The notes under the pieces: model-generated
What the model was told of the DNA's origin: nothing
Database searches by the model: none
Seen by the model: the letters and a program-made list of their open reading frames with translations, nothing else
Assembly: GCF_900156055.1 (NCBI RefSeq)
Contig: NZ_FTMQ01000004.1
Location: forward strand, 124,001 to 188,000
DNA: 64,000 nucleotides
Source: Rhizobium sp. RU33A
Lineage (GTDB): Bacteria > Pseudomonadota > Alphaproteobacteria > Rhizobiales > Rhizobiaceae
Direction of reading: 5' to 3'
Made by a program: the position numbers and the translations under genes
Shown here: positions 21,229 through 32,074 of the stretch, piece by piece
Numbering within the stretch: the first letter of the stretch is position 1
How the letters are laid out: every line of letters begins with the position of its first letter

Positions 21229-21243
21229 GACCTATGTTAGGTC
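21229..21243. promoter_or_regulatory. GACCTA-TGT-TAGGTC inverted repeat
   Basis: A perfect six-base dyad with a three-base centre lies eight bases after the lpdA stop codon and about 110 bases before the cytochrome b561 start. On the minus strand it is followed by an AT-rich stretch (AATTATTATATTTC) but not a clean T-run. It could be a weak lpdA terminator or an operator at the cytochrome promoter; I cannot decide between them. Confidence 0.3.
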
Positions 21244-21250
21244 TGGCGCC

Positions 21251-22657
21251 TTACATGTGCAGCGGCTTGAAGAAGGTCGCGAGTGCGGCTTCCTTGACGG
21301 CTTCCGACATGGTCGGGTGGGCGTGGCAGGTGCGGCCGAGATCTTCCGACGAACCACCGAATTCCATCAGCACGGCAGCTTCGTGGATCATTTCGCCGGC
21401 GCCGAGACCGATGATGTGTACGCCGAGAACGCGGTCCGTGTCCTTGTCGGCCAAAACCTTCACGAAGCCGTCCATGGCCTGCATGGCGCGCGCGCGGCCA
21501 TTGGCCGTGAACGGGAACTTGCCAGCCTTGTAAGATACACCCGCAGCCTTGAGCTCTTCCTCGGTCTTGCCGACGGAAGCGACTTCCGGCTGGGTGTAGA
21601 CGACGCCAGGGATGACGTCATAGTTCACATGGCCATGCTGACCAGCGAGGATTTCGGCGAGCGCGACGCCTTCGTCTTCTGCCTTGTGCGCGAGCATCGG
21701 ACCCTTGACCACGTCACCGATGGCATAGATGCCGGCAACATTGGTGCGGTAGTGGCCATCGATCTCGACGCGGCCACGATTGTCCAGCGCAACGCCGGAT
21801 TCTTCGAGGCCGAGGCCTGCGGTGTAGGGCTTGCGGCCGGTGGCAACGAGCACGACGTCGGCGTCGAGCGTCTGGGCTTCGCCGCCCTTGACCGGCTCGA
21901 ACGTGACCTTGGCGCCATCGCCCGACTTTTCAACGCCGGTGACCTTGGCGCCGAGGTTGAACTCCATGCCCTGCTTGGCAAGGATGCGCTGGAACTGCTT
22001 GGAGACTTCGCCGTCCATGCCGCCGAGGATCGTGTCGAGGTACTCGATGACGGTGACCTTGGCGCCGAGGCGCGACCAGACCGAGCCGAGCTCGAGGCCG
22101 ATGACACCGCCGCCGACGACGATCATCTTGGCCGGGACCTTGTCCAGCGCGATACCGCCGGTCGAGGACACGATGATCTTCTCATCGATCTCGACCGCAA
22201 CACCCGGAATGCCGGCGACGTCGGAACCGGTGGCGATGACGATGTTCTTGGTTTCGAGAACCTGGACTTCACCCGCGTCGTTGGTGACTTCAACCTTGCC
22301 GGCCGAAAGGATCTTGCCGGTGCCCTGGATGCCGTCGATCTTGTTCTTCTTGAACAGGAAAGCGACGCCCTCGACGTTCGACTTCACGGTCGCGTCCTTG
22401 TGCGCCATCATCTTCGACAGGTTCAGCGTCGGTGCGCCGACTTCGACGCCGAGATCGGCCATGCCATGGGCGGCGTGGTGGAAGACTTCCGACGCGTGCA
22501 GCAGGGCCTTGGACGGGATGCAGCCGATGTTGAGGCAGGTGCCGCCATAGGTGGCGCGCTTCTCGACGACGGCGACCTTCATGCCGAGCTGGGCTGCCTT
22601 GATGGCGCAGACATAGCCGCCGGGGCCGGAGCCGATAACGATGACATCATAAGACAT
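21251..22657 (-). CDS. lpdA: dihydrolipoamide dehydrogenase (E3)
   Basis: The 468-residue flavoenzyme reoxidises the dihydrolipoyl arm of 2-oxo-acid dehydrogenases with NAD+. It has the FAD motif GSGPGGYVCA at residues 9-18, the redox disulfide Cys41/Cys46 in GGTCLNIGCIPSK, the second Rossmann motif GGGVIGLELGS and the C-terminal His-Glu pair in HAHPTMSE. The start at 22657 has GGAAG upstream. It ends the suc cluster, 25 bases after the SDR gene, and so is likely the E3 of the 2-oxoglutarate dehydrogenase complex. Confidence 0.96.
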   Translation of the reverse strand: MSYDVIVIGSGPGGYVCAIKAAQLGMKVAVVEKRATYGGTCLNIGCIPSKALLHASEVFHHAAHGMADLGVEVGAPTLNLSKMMAHKDATVKSNVEGVAFLFKKNKIDGIQGTGKILSAGKVEVTNDAGEVQVLETKNIVIATGSDVAGIPGVAVEIDEKIIVSSTGGIALDKVPAKMIVVGGGVIGLELGSVWSRLGAKVTVIEYLDTILGGMDGEVSKQFQRILAKQGMEFNLGAKVTGVEKSGDGAKVTFEPVKGGEAQTLDADVVLVATGRKPYTAGLGLEESGVALDNRGRVEIDGHYRTNVAGIYAIGDVVKGPMLAHKAEDEGVALAEILAGQHGHVNYDVIPGVVYTQPEVASVGKTEEELKAAGVSYKAGKFPFTANGRARAMQAMDGFVKVLADKDTDRVLGVHIIGLGAGEMIHEAAVLMEFGGSSEDLGRTCHAHPTMSEAVKEAALATFFKPLHM

Positions 22658-22682
22658 GGGAAGCTTCCTTCGTTTTCGACGG

Positions 22683-23432
22683 TTACCGACCGCCGCTGAC
22701 ATTCAAGATGGCACCCGTCACATAGGATGCCTGAGGCGAGAGGAGATAAAGAACGCTGTCGGCCACTTCGTCCGCCGTTCCGGGCCTTTGCATCGGAACG
22801 ATGGGAGCCAGATCGCGCGCCCTGTCCGGCAATCCGCCGGATGCATGAATTTCGGTATCGATGATCCCGGGCCTGATGGCATTGACCCGGATGCCCTCGG
22901 TCGCGACTTCGCGGGACAAGCCCACAGTAAAGGTATCAACCGCGGCCTTGGCGGCGGCATAGTCGACGTACTGGCCTGAACTGCCGATGACGGCCGCCAT
23001 GGACGAGATGTTGACGATCACGCCACCCTGCCCGCCGTGTTTTGTCGACATGCGCTTCACGGCTTCCGTGGCACAGCGGATCTTGCCGATGACGTTGACG
23101 GCAAACATCCGGTCGAGCCGCGCCCGGTCGAATTCCTCGACCCGCGCCGTGACGTCGACGACGCCGGCATTGTTGACCAGACCATGGAGCGGTCCAAGGA
23201 GATCGGCGGCGGCGAAGATCGCGGCGATGCCCTCTTCGGTGGCGGTATCACCCTGCACAATCTCGGCCCTGGCGCCGAGCGTCTGGCAATCGGCCGCAAC
23301 GGCCTCGGCAGCAGTCTGGTCCGAGCGATAGTTTACCAGCAGGTCATAACCCTGCGCTGCGGCCTTGCGGCAGACGGCAGCGCCGATGCCGCGGCTGCCG
23401 CCGGTGACGAGAAGGAGAGGACGGCTGGTCAT
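22683..23432 (-). CDS. SDR-family NAD(P)-dependent oxidoreductase
   Basis: The 249-residue short-chain dehydrogenase has the cofactor motif TGGSRGIG (residues 10-17), NNAG, catalytic Ser in NISSMAA and YVDYAAAK with Tyr and Lys, and ends with the common SYVTGAILNVSGGR. The start at 23432 is preferred because AAGGG lies nine bases upstream; the ATG at 23441 has no spacing for a ribosome site. Its start overlaps the stop of a small exported protein by four bases (ATGA). It sits inside the sucA-lpdA run, which is unusual for a sugar or lipid SDR; the substrate is unknown. Confidence 0.88.
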   Translation of the reverse strand: MTSRPLLLVTGGSRGIGAAVCRKAAAQGYDLLVNYRSDQTAAEAVAADCQTLGARAEIVQGDTATEEGIAAIFAAADLLGPLHGLVNNAGVVDVTARVEEFDRARLDRMFAVNVIGKIRCATEAVKRMSTKHGGQGGVIVNISSMAAVIGSSGQYVDYAAAKAAVDTFTVGLSREVATEGIRVNAIRPGIIDTEIHASGGLPDRARDLAPIVPMQRPGTADEVADSVLYLLSPQASYVTGAILNVSGGR

Positions 23433-23923
23433 GAGGCGCATCCCTTGAACTCGAAGACATCCCATGGGGCGCTTTCCATGCCCTTGCCGACAGCAGACGA
23501 CAGGATGGCCGGGCCGAAGCCGGGCAGGAGAAGTGCATCGGGCGCGTCGGCGCCTTCCGGCGGTAGGAGATCGACATGGCCGGTCGTCTCCTCGACGCCG
23601 TAGACGATACCCTTCCAGACCGTGCAGGCAGCAATCGTTGCACCAGTCACGTCGCCGTCTGGGCAATTGTTCATCAGCATGCCGATGGGACGCTCGATTT
23701 CGGGATCGAACATGACGTGACCATTGAGCTTGAAAGTGCCGATTTCGGTGCTGAACCCATGGGAAACAGGCGTATTCTCGCCGCTGGCAGCAGCAAAGAC
23801 CAGTTCGACACCGGTTTCGGCTTCGCGGTAGGTGGCTTTTTCAATCCGGCAATCGGCGGCCATAGCCGCATCAGACAGCGCGAGCGCGGCAAGAAGAACC
23901 ATTGCTCTCGACGACGCGCCCAT
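23429..23923 (-). CDS. hypothetical exported protein
   Basis: The 164-residue protein begins with a signal peptide (MGASSRAMVLLAALALSDAAMA, cut after AMA at about residue 22). The mature part has three cysteines in NNCPDG, AACTVW and the C-terminal FKGCAS, plus DCRIEK at its start, enough for disulfide bonds in the periplasm. I do not recognise a family. It is translationally coupled to the SDR gene by an ATGA overlap and follows a MAPEG gene by eight bases, so it belongs to the suc transcript. Confidence 0.7.
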   Translation of the reverse strand: MGASSRAMVLLAALALSDAAMAADCRIEKATYREAETGVELVFAAASGENTPVSHGFSTEIGTFKLNGHVMFDPEIERPIGMLMNNCPDGDVTGATIAACTVWKGIVYGVEETTGHVDLLPPEGADAPDALLLPGFGPAILSSAVGKGMESAPWDVFEFKGCAS

Positions 23924-23931
23924 GTCTCACC

Positions 23932-24345
23932 TCAAAACGCCAGTGCGAGGAACATCAAGCCGAGGCCGGCCGTGGCGCCAGTCCAGACAAGCGAGCGGAT
24001 ATAGGGAATGCCCGCCAGATAGAGCGGATAATAGACGATGCGCCCGACAAACCAGACGATGGCACCGGTCAGGCCGAGGCCCGAGGTCTCACCGGTGAAC
24101 AGCAACCCTGCCGCAAGGGCCACGAAGGCGGGATAGGTCTCACGGAAGTTCGACGACGCCCGCGCAGCACGGCCGGCGAGCTTGCTCGCCGGCTGTTTGC
24201 CTTCATCACGAGGGCCGGCATTCCACTCCGTGCCCAGCTCCTTGGTGGCCAGCATGCCCTGCAGGAGAACATGCGCCACCAGCAGTACCACGCTCCAGGC
24301 AAGGAGCAGGACCAGCGGAGAGGCGGAAGCGGATACCGGCTCCAT
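23932..24345 (-). CDS. MAPEG family membrane protein
   Basis: The 137-residue protein has four hydrophobic segments and the MAPEG-type central motif GRAARASSNFRETYPAFVAL followed by GRIVYYPLYLAGIPYIRSL. MAPEG proteins include glutathione-dependent membrane enzymes, but many bacterial members have no known activity. It lies 12 bases after sucB and eight bases before the exported protein, within the operon. Start ATG at 24345 follows the GGAAAACGCACG leader, with no strong ribosome site. Confidence 0.82.
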   Translation of the reverse strand: MEPVSASASPLVLLLAWSVVLLVAHVLLQGMLATKELGTEWNAGPRDEGKQPASKLAGRAARASSNFRETYPAFVALAAGLLFTGETSGLGLTGAIVWFVGRIVYYPLYLAGIPYIRSLVWTGATAGLGLMFLALAF

Positions 24346-24357
24346 CGTGCGTTTTCC

Positions 24358-25587
24358 TTAGAGGTCGAGAACCAGGCGTTCCGGATCCTCAAGGCTTTCC
24401 TTGACGCGGACGAGGAAGGTGACTGCTTCCTTGCCGTCGACGATGCGGTGATCGTAGGAGAGCGCGAGATACATCATCGGGCGGATGACGATCTGACCGC
24501 CGACAACGACCGGACGCTCCTGGATCTTGTGCATGCCGAGGATACCCGACTGCGGTGCATTCAGGATCGGCGAAGACATCAGCGAACCGTAGACGCCACC
24601 GTTGGAGATGGTGAAGGTACCGCCCTGCATGTCGGCCATGGAGAGCTGACCGTCACGGGCAGCCTTGCCGAGACGACCGATGTCCTTCTCGATTTCGGCA
24701 ATAGACATCTGATCGGCATCGCGCACGATCGGAACGACCAGACCCTTGTCCGTGCCGACGGCAACGCCGATGTGGCAGTAGTTCTTGTAGATGATGTCGG
24801 TACCGTCGATCTCGGCGTTGACCGCCGGCAGTTCCTTCAGCGCATGCGTGACGGCCTTGGTGAAGAAGCCCATGAAACCGAGCTTCACGCCATGCTTCTT
24901 CTCGAAGATGTCCTTGTAGCGGTTGCGCAGGGCCATCACGGCCGACATATCCACCTCGTTATAGGTGGTCAGCATGGCGGCCGTGTTCTGGGCGTCCTTG
25001 AGGCGCTTGGCGATCGTCTGGCGCAAACGGGTCATCTTCACGCGCTCTTCGCGCGATGCGTCGTCACCGGAAGAGGCCGGACGCGGAGCAGCAGGGGCTG
25101 CGGCAACAGCCGGAGCAGCCGTGCCCTTGGCGATGGCGGCGATCACGTCGCCCTTCAGCACCTGGCCACGCTTGCCGGAACCGTCGACGTCAGCGGTCGA
25201 GAGATTGTTGTCGGCAGCGAGCTTGGCGGCGGCCGGAGCGGCCGGCATGGCCGAGGGAGCAGCCGGAGCAGCGGCGGCCGGAGCAGGCGCAGCAGCAGGA
25301 GCCGGTGCTGCGGCAGGGGCCGGAGCAGCGGCACCAGCAGAACCGGCAGCACCTTCAGCGATCTGGCCGAGCAGCGCGCCGAGACCGACGGTCTCGCCGT
25401 TCTGGGCGACGATTTCAGTCAGAACGCCCGAGACCGGCGACGGGACTTCGACAGTCACCTTGTCGGTTTCCAGTTCGACGAGGGGCTCGTCGGCCTTGAC
25501 GGTGTCACCGACCTTCTTGAACCAGGTGCCAATAGTGGCTTCGCTGACGGATTCGCCGAGGGTGGGTACGCGGATTTCAGTGGCCAT
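24358..25587 (-). CDS. sucB: 2-oxoglutarate dehydrogenase E2 (dihydrolipoyl succinyltransferase)
   Basis: The 409-residue E2 core carries one lipoyl domain with the attached Lys43 (ETDKVTVEV), an Ala/Pro-rich linker at roughly residues 85-120, a peripheral-subunit-binding domain ([19 protein letters not shown]) and the catalytic domain with His380 and Asp384 in SYDHRIVDG. It transfers succinyl groups to CoA in the 2-oxoglutarate dehydrogenase complex. It follows sucA by 57 bases, and the MAPEG gene follows it at 12 bases. Confidence 0.97.
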   Translation of the reverse strand: MATEIRVPTLGESVSEATIGTWFKKVGDTVKADEPLVELETDKVTVEVPSPVSGVLTEIVAQNGETVGLGALLGQIAEGAAGSAGAAAPAPAAAPAPAAAPAPAAAAPAAPSAMPAAPAAAKLAADNNLSTADVDGSGKRGQVLKGDVIAAIAKGTAAPAVAAAPAAPRPASSGDDASREERVKMTRLRQTIAKRLKDAQNTAAMLTTYNEVDMSAVMALRNRYKDIFEKKHGVKLGFMGFFTKAVTHALKELPAVNAEIDGTDIIYKNYCHIGVAVGTDKGLVVPIVRDADQMSIAEIEKDIGRLGKAARDGQLSMADMQGGTFTISNGGVYGSLMSSPILNAPQSGILGMHKIQERPVVVGGQIVIRPMMYLALSYDHRIVDGKEAVTFLVRVKESLEDPERLVLDL

Positions 25588-25644
25588 GATCTCAATTCCG
25601 TTGGTCAGAGAACGTTTCGGTCTGCGAGGGAAAGACTGGGCGGA

Positions 25645-28641
25645 TCAACCGCCCAGTGCGTCCTCGAGGAAGGCTTCGAGCTGAGCGAGGTGCTTGGACA
25701 TCAGGCCTGTTGCCGGCGAAGCGGCAGCCGGACGGCCGGTGTAGCGCACGCGCTGGTACTTGGCGTCGATATGGGCAAGTACCCATTCCAGATACGGATC
25801 GATGAACGACCAGGCGCCCATGTTCTTCGGCTCTTCCTGGCACCAGACCATCTCCGCATTGCGGAAGCGCGAGAGCTCGTTGATGAGCGCCTTGGCCGGG
25901 AAGGGATAGAGCTGTTCGATACGCAGCAGGTAGATGTCGTCGATGCCGCGCTTTTCGCGCTCTTCCAGAAGATCGTAATAGACCTTGCCGGAACACATGA
26001 CGACGCGACGGATCTTCGCATCCTTCTGCAGCTTGATCGGACCGTCCTTGATGACTTCGGCATCGTCCCACAGCAGGCGGTGGAACGACGATTCACCGGC
26101 CATCTCGGCAAGGCTCGACGTGGCACGCTTGTGACGCAGCAGCGACTTCGGCGTCATCATGATCAGCGGCTTGCGGAAGTCACGCTTCATCTGACGGCGC
26201 AGAATATGGAAGTAGTTCGACGGCGTCGTGACGTTGGCAACCTGCATGTTGTCTTCGGCGCACATCTGCAGCCAGCGCTCGAGGCGGGCGGAAGAGTGTT
26301 CCGGACCCTGGCCCTCATAGCCATGCGGCAGAAGGCAGACGAGGCCGGACATGCGCAGCCACTTGCGTTCGCCCGACGAGATGAACTGGTCGAACACGAC
26401 CTGTGCACCGTTGGCAAAGTCACCGAACTGGGCTTCCCAGAGCGTCAGCGCATTCGGACGAGCCAGCGAATAGCCGTATTCGAAACCGAGCACGGCCTCT
26501 TCCGACAGCATCGAGTTGATGACTTCGTAGCGGGCCTGGTTCGGAGCGAGATTGGCGAGCGGGATGTAGCGGTCTTCGGTCTCCTGATCGTAGAGAACCG
26601 AGTGACGCTGCGAAAAGGTGCCGCGTTCGCAATCCTGGCCGGAGAGACGGATCTTGTGGCCGTCGAGGCAGAGCGAACCGAAGGCGAGTGCTTCGCCCAT
26701 GGCCCAGTCGATGCCTTCGCCGGTCTCGATCATCTGCGCCCGGTTTTCCATGAAGCGCTGGATCGTGCGGTGCGCCTTGAAGCCTTCCGGAATGGTCGAC
26801 AGCTTGCGGCCAATCTCCTTGAGCTGCTTCATCGGCACTGCGGTCTTGCCGCGACGCTGCTCGTCGGCATTGTCGGCGGTCCGGAGACCCGACCAAACGC
26901 CGTCCAGCCAGTCGGCCTTGTTCGGCTTGTAGCTCTGGCCGGCCTCGAACTCCTGTTCGAGATGGGCGCGCCAGTCGGCCTTCATCTTCTCGAATTCGCC
27001 TTCCGAGATCAGGCCCTCGGCGATCAGACGCTCGCCGTAGATGTTGACCACCGTCTTGTGGGCACGGATTTCCTTGTACATCTTCGGCTGGGTGAAGCTC
27101 GGCTCGTCGCCTTCGTTGTGACCGAAGCGGCGGTAGCAGAACATGTCGACGACGACAGGCTTGTGGAACTTCATCCGGTATTCGGTCGCGACCTTGGCCG
27201 CATAGACGACGGCTTCCGGATCGTCACCGTTGACGTGGAAGATCGGCGCTTCGATCATCTTGGCGACGTCGGACGGATAGGGCGACGAACGCGAGAAGGC
27301 CGGGTTCGTGGTGAAACCGATCTGGTTGTTGATGATCACGTGCAGCGTGCCGGCAACGCGGTGACCGCGCAGGCCCGACAGGCCGAGAATTTCTGCAGTC
27401 ACACCCTGGCCGGCAAAGGCTGCATCACCATGCAGGAGAAGCGGCAGAACCTTGGCGCGCTCCTTCAGCGGTATGACATCGCCGTCCCAGACCTTGGCGA
27501 GCTGGTCCTGCTTGGCGCGCGCCTTGCCCATGACGACAGGGTTGACGATTTCCAGATGCGACGGGTTGGCCGTCAGCGACAGGTGAACCTTGTTGCCGTC
27601 GAACTCGCGGTCAGAGGAAGCGCCGAGATGGTACTTCACGTCACCGGAACCTTCGACTTCGTCGGGCTTGAAGGAACCGCCCTTGAACTCGTGGAAGACC
27701 GCGCGATGCGGCTTGTGCATGACGTTGGTCAGGACGTTCAGGCGACCGCGATGGGCCATGCCGAGAACAACCTGCTCGAGACCTTCCTGGCCGCCGCGCT
27801 TGATGATCTGCTCCAGCGCCGGGATCAGCGACTCACCACCATCGAGGCCGAAGCGCTTGGTACCCTTGTACTTGACGTCGATGAACTGCTCGAAGCCCTC
27901 GGCCTCGATCAGCTTCTGAAGGATGGCCTTCTTGCCGTTCGGCGTGAATTCGACGCCCTTGCCGGGGCCTTCGATACGCTCCTGGATCCAGGCTTTTTCT
28001 TCCGGATTGGAGATGTGCATGAATTCGACGCCGAGCGTCGAGCAATAGGTGCGCTGCAGGATGTCGAGCATCTGCGGGATCGTGGCGTATTCCAGACCCA
28101 GCACGTTGTCGATGAAGATCTTGCGGCTGTAATCGGCTTCGGTGAAGCCATAGGCGGCCGGCGACAACTCGTTGTAGTCGTCAACAGGTGCAGCAATGCC
28201 AAGGGGATCGAGATTGGCATGCAGGTGACCACGCATGCGGTACGCGCGGATCATCATGATGGCGCGAACGCTGTCGCGCGTCGCCTGCAGAACTTCAGCT
28301 TCGGAAACGGTCTTGCCTGCCGAAGCGGCGGTCGCCTCAACCTTGGTCTGGACCTTCTTTTCAATGGCTTTCTCGACCACGCCCCAATTGCCGTCGAGCG
28401 CGTTGACGAGGTCGCCGCCTTCGGCGATCGGCCAGTTCTTGCGCTGCCAGGAAGCGCCCTTTGCAGCCTTCGTCACATCGGTCGGATTATCGGCCAGCGC
28501 CTTGAAGAAGGCTCGCCACTCATCGGACACCGATGAGGGATCTTCCTCGTAGCGCGCGTAAAGCTGTTCGATATAGGCCGCATTCGATCCGTCGAGGAAG
28601 GACGTGATCAGAAACTGCTCGTTGGCTTCTTGCCTACCCAT
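25645..28641 (-). CDS. sucA: 2-oxoglutarate dehydrogenase E1
   Basis: The 998-residue thiamine-diphosphate enzyme decarboxylates 2-oxoglutarate. The N-terminal LITSFLDGSNAAYIEQLYAR and the ThDP-binding region with GMAHRGRLNVL and GDAAFAGQGV are diagnostic, and the length matches rhizobial SucA. The ATG at 28641 is fixed by the family N-terminus, yet the 18 bases before it hold no Shine-Dalgarno; GGGAGG lies 26 bases upstream beyond a six-pair hairpin. A 164-base structured spacer separates it from sucD, longer than the other spacers in the operon. Confidence 0.97.
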   Translation of the reverse strand: MGRQEANEQFLITSFLDGSNAAYIEQLYARYEEDPSSVSDEWRAFFKALADNPTDVTKAAKGASWQRKNWPIAEGGDLVNALDGNWGVVEKAIEKKVQTKVEATAASAGKTVSEAEVLQATRDSVRAIMMIRAYRMRGHLHANLDPLGIAAPVDDYNELSPAAYGFTEADYSRKIFIDNVLGLEYATIPQMLDILQRTYCSTLGVEFMHISNPEEKAWIQERIEGPGKGVEFTPNGKKAILQKLIEAEGFEQFIDVKYKGTKRFGLDGGESLIPALEQIIKRGGQEGLEQVVLGMAHRGRLNVLTNVMHKPHRAVFHEFKGGSFKPDEVEGSGDVKYHLGASSDREFDGNKVHLSLTANPSHLEIVNPVVMGKARAKQDQLAKVWDGDVIPLKERAKVLPLLLHGDAAFAGQGVTAEILGLSGLRGHRVAGTLHVIINNQIGFTTNPAFSRSSPYPSDVAKMIEAPIFHVNGDDPEAVVYAAKVATEYRMKFHKPVVVDMFCYRRFGHNEGDEPSFTQPKMYKEIRAHKTVVNIYGERLIAEGLISEGEFEKMKADWRAHLEQEFEAGQSYKPNKADWLDGVWSGLRTADNADEQRRGKTAVPMKQLKEIGRKLSTIPEGFKAHRTIQRFMENRAQMIETGEGIDWAMGEALAFGSLCLDGHKIRLSGQDCERGTFSQRHSVLYDQETEDRYIPLANLAPNQARYEVINSMLSEEAVLGFEYGYSLARPNALTLWEAQFGDFANGAQVVFDQFISSGERKWLRMSGLVCLLPHGYEGQGPEHSSARLERWLQMCAEDNMQVANVTTPSNYFHILRRQMKRDFRKPLIMMTPKSLLRHKRATSSLAEMAGESSFHRLLWDDAEVIKDGPIKLQKDAKIRRVVMCSGKVYYDLLEEREKRGIDDIYLLRIEQLYPFPAKALINELSRFRNAEMVWCQEEPKNMGAWSFIDPYLEWVLAHIDAKYQRVRYTGRPAAASPATGLMSKHLAQLEAFLEDALGG

Positions 28642-28649
28642 GATGTTTC

Positions 28650-28672
28650 GCGAGCGTCTCGGCTCGCCTCCC
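28650..28672 (-). promoter_or_regulatory. Shine-Dalgarno plus hairpin before sucA
   Basis: On the minus strand GGGAGG (28672-28667) is directly followed by a hairpin with arms at 28667-28662 and 28655-28650, six perfect pairs and a six-base loop, and then by eight bases to the sucA ATG. Linear distance from the purine run to the start is about 26 bases, too long; if the hairpin folds, the effective distance is about eight. This fits translation through a folded leader, or translational control by the fold. Confidence 0.45.
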
Positions 28673-28685
28673 GACTTGAATTGAT

Positions 28686-28701
28686 GGCCGGATGCCCGGC
28701 C
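28686..28701 (-). other. small hairpin in the sucD-sucA spacer
   Basis: GGCCGG-ATGC-CCGGCC forms a six-pair stem with a four-base loop, midway in the 164-base spacer. With the two neighbouring hairpins it makes the spacer a chain of stem-loops. No T-run follows, so by itself it is not a terminator. Confidence 0.4.
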
Positions 28702-28751
28702 TGCCGCTCGCGATCGCAGTGAAGCGCGAATCGTCTCAGATATGCGAAAGT

Positions 28752-28787
28752 CCAGGCGAAGGGATGGCGGACCAACCCTTCGCCTGG
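28752..28787 (-). terminator. 12-bp hairpin after sucD, possible attenuator
   Basis: A perfect 12-pair stem (arms 28752-28763 and 28776-28787) with a 12-base loop lies 18 bases after the sucD stop. On the minus strand only ACTTTCG follows, so termination would be partial at most. It could attenuate the mdh-sucCD message before sucAB, or protect the 3' end of processed sucCD RNA. Confidence 0.5.
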
Positions 28788-28805
28788 CTTATTCTTCGTC
28801 AGGTC

Positions 28806-29708
28806 TCAGCCCTTGAGGACTTCGACCAGCGTCTTGCCGAGGCGCGCCGGGGACGGCGAAACTTTGATGCCGGCGGCTTCCATGGCTTCGATCTTCGATT
28901 CTGCGTCGCCCTTGCCACCGGAAACGACAGCACCGGCATGACCCATGGTGCGGCCCTTCGGTGCAGTCCGGCCAGCGATGAAGCCTGCCATCGGCTTCTT
29001 GCGGCCCTTCTTGGCTTCGTCGATGAGGAACTGAGCAGCTTCTTCTTCGGCAGCGCCGCCGATTTCGCCGATCATGATGATCGAGGTCGTGGCTTCGTCA
29101 GCGAGGAACATTTCGAGCACGTCGATGAACTCGGTACCCTTGACCGGGTCACCACCGATACCCACAGCCGTCGTCTGGCCGAGACCTTCGTTCGAAGTCT
29201 GGAACACCGCTTCGTAGGTCAATGTTCCCGAGCGCGAGACGATACCGACCGAACCCTTGCGGAAGATAGAGCCCGGCATGATGCCGATCTTGCATTCTTC
29301 CGGCGTCAGGATACCCGGGCAGTTCGGACCGAGAAGGCGCGACTTCGACTTGTCGAGCTTCGCCTTGACCCGCACCATGTCCATGACCGGGATACCCTCG
29401 GTGATGCAGGTGATGAACGAGATCTCGGCGTCGATCGCCTCGATGATGGCGTCGGCAGCGCCTGCCGGCGGAACGTAGATCACGGATGCATCTGCACCGG
29501 TCTTTTCCTTGGCTTCGGCAACGGTCGCGAAGATCGGCAGGCTTTCACCCTTGGAGCCGGTCCAGTTTTCGCCACCCTTCTTCGGATGGATACCGCCGAC
29601 CATCTGCGTGCCGTAGTAAGCGAGCGCCTGTTCGGTGTGGAAGGTGCCGGTCTTGCCGGTCAGGCCCTGTACGAGGACCTTGGTGTTCTTGTTTACAAGA
29701 ATTGACAT
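28806..29708 (-). CDS. sucD: succinyl-CoA synthetase alpha subunit
   Basis: The 300-residue alpha subunit carries the CoA-binding Rossmann domain ([15 protein letters not shown], residues 10-24) and the phosphorylated His257 in [11 protein letters not shown]. With SucC it makes ATP or GTP from succinyl-CoA. It follows sucC by 17 bases. The 3' side holds a strong hairpin before sucA. Nothing is unusual in the protein. Confidence 0.98.
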   Translation of the reverse strand: MSILVNKNTKVLVQGLTGKTGTFHTEQALAYYGTQMVGGIHPKKGGENWTGSKGESLPIFATVAEAKEKTGADASVIYVPPAGAADAIIEAIDAEISFITCITEGIPVMDMVRVKAKLDKSKSRLLGPNCPGILTPEECKIGIMPGSIFRKGSVGIVSRSGTLTYEAVFQTSNEGLGQTTAVGIGGDPVKGTEFIDVLEMFLADEATTSIIMIGEIGGAAEEEAAQFLIDEAKKGRKKPMAGFIAGRTAPKGRTMGHAGAVVSGGKGDAESKIEAMEAAGIKVSPSPARLGKTLVEVLKG

Positions 29709-29725
29709 CGAATAGGTTCCTCAGA

Positions 29726-30919
<1,194 letters not shown>

Positions 30920-30950
30920 TGTCGTGTCCCTGTTTTGGGCGAAATGGCAA

Positions 30951-32018
<1,068 letters not shown>

Positions 32019-32074
32019 TCAGTGTATCAATTTCAATCGGTTAGAACATAAAATTCTTACGTAAACGTCAAATA

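Noticed and set aside
21227..22699. 490-residue open frame opposite lpdA
   Set aside because: It is the antisense of the conserved lpdA gene; no independent evidence.
23902..28536. 1544-residue open frame on the plus strand opposite sucA, sucB and the downstream genes
   Set aside because: It is the antisense frame of strongly conserved GC-rich genes. The sequence has no domain or motif and very skewed residues, so it arises from codon bias.
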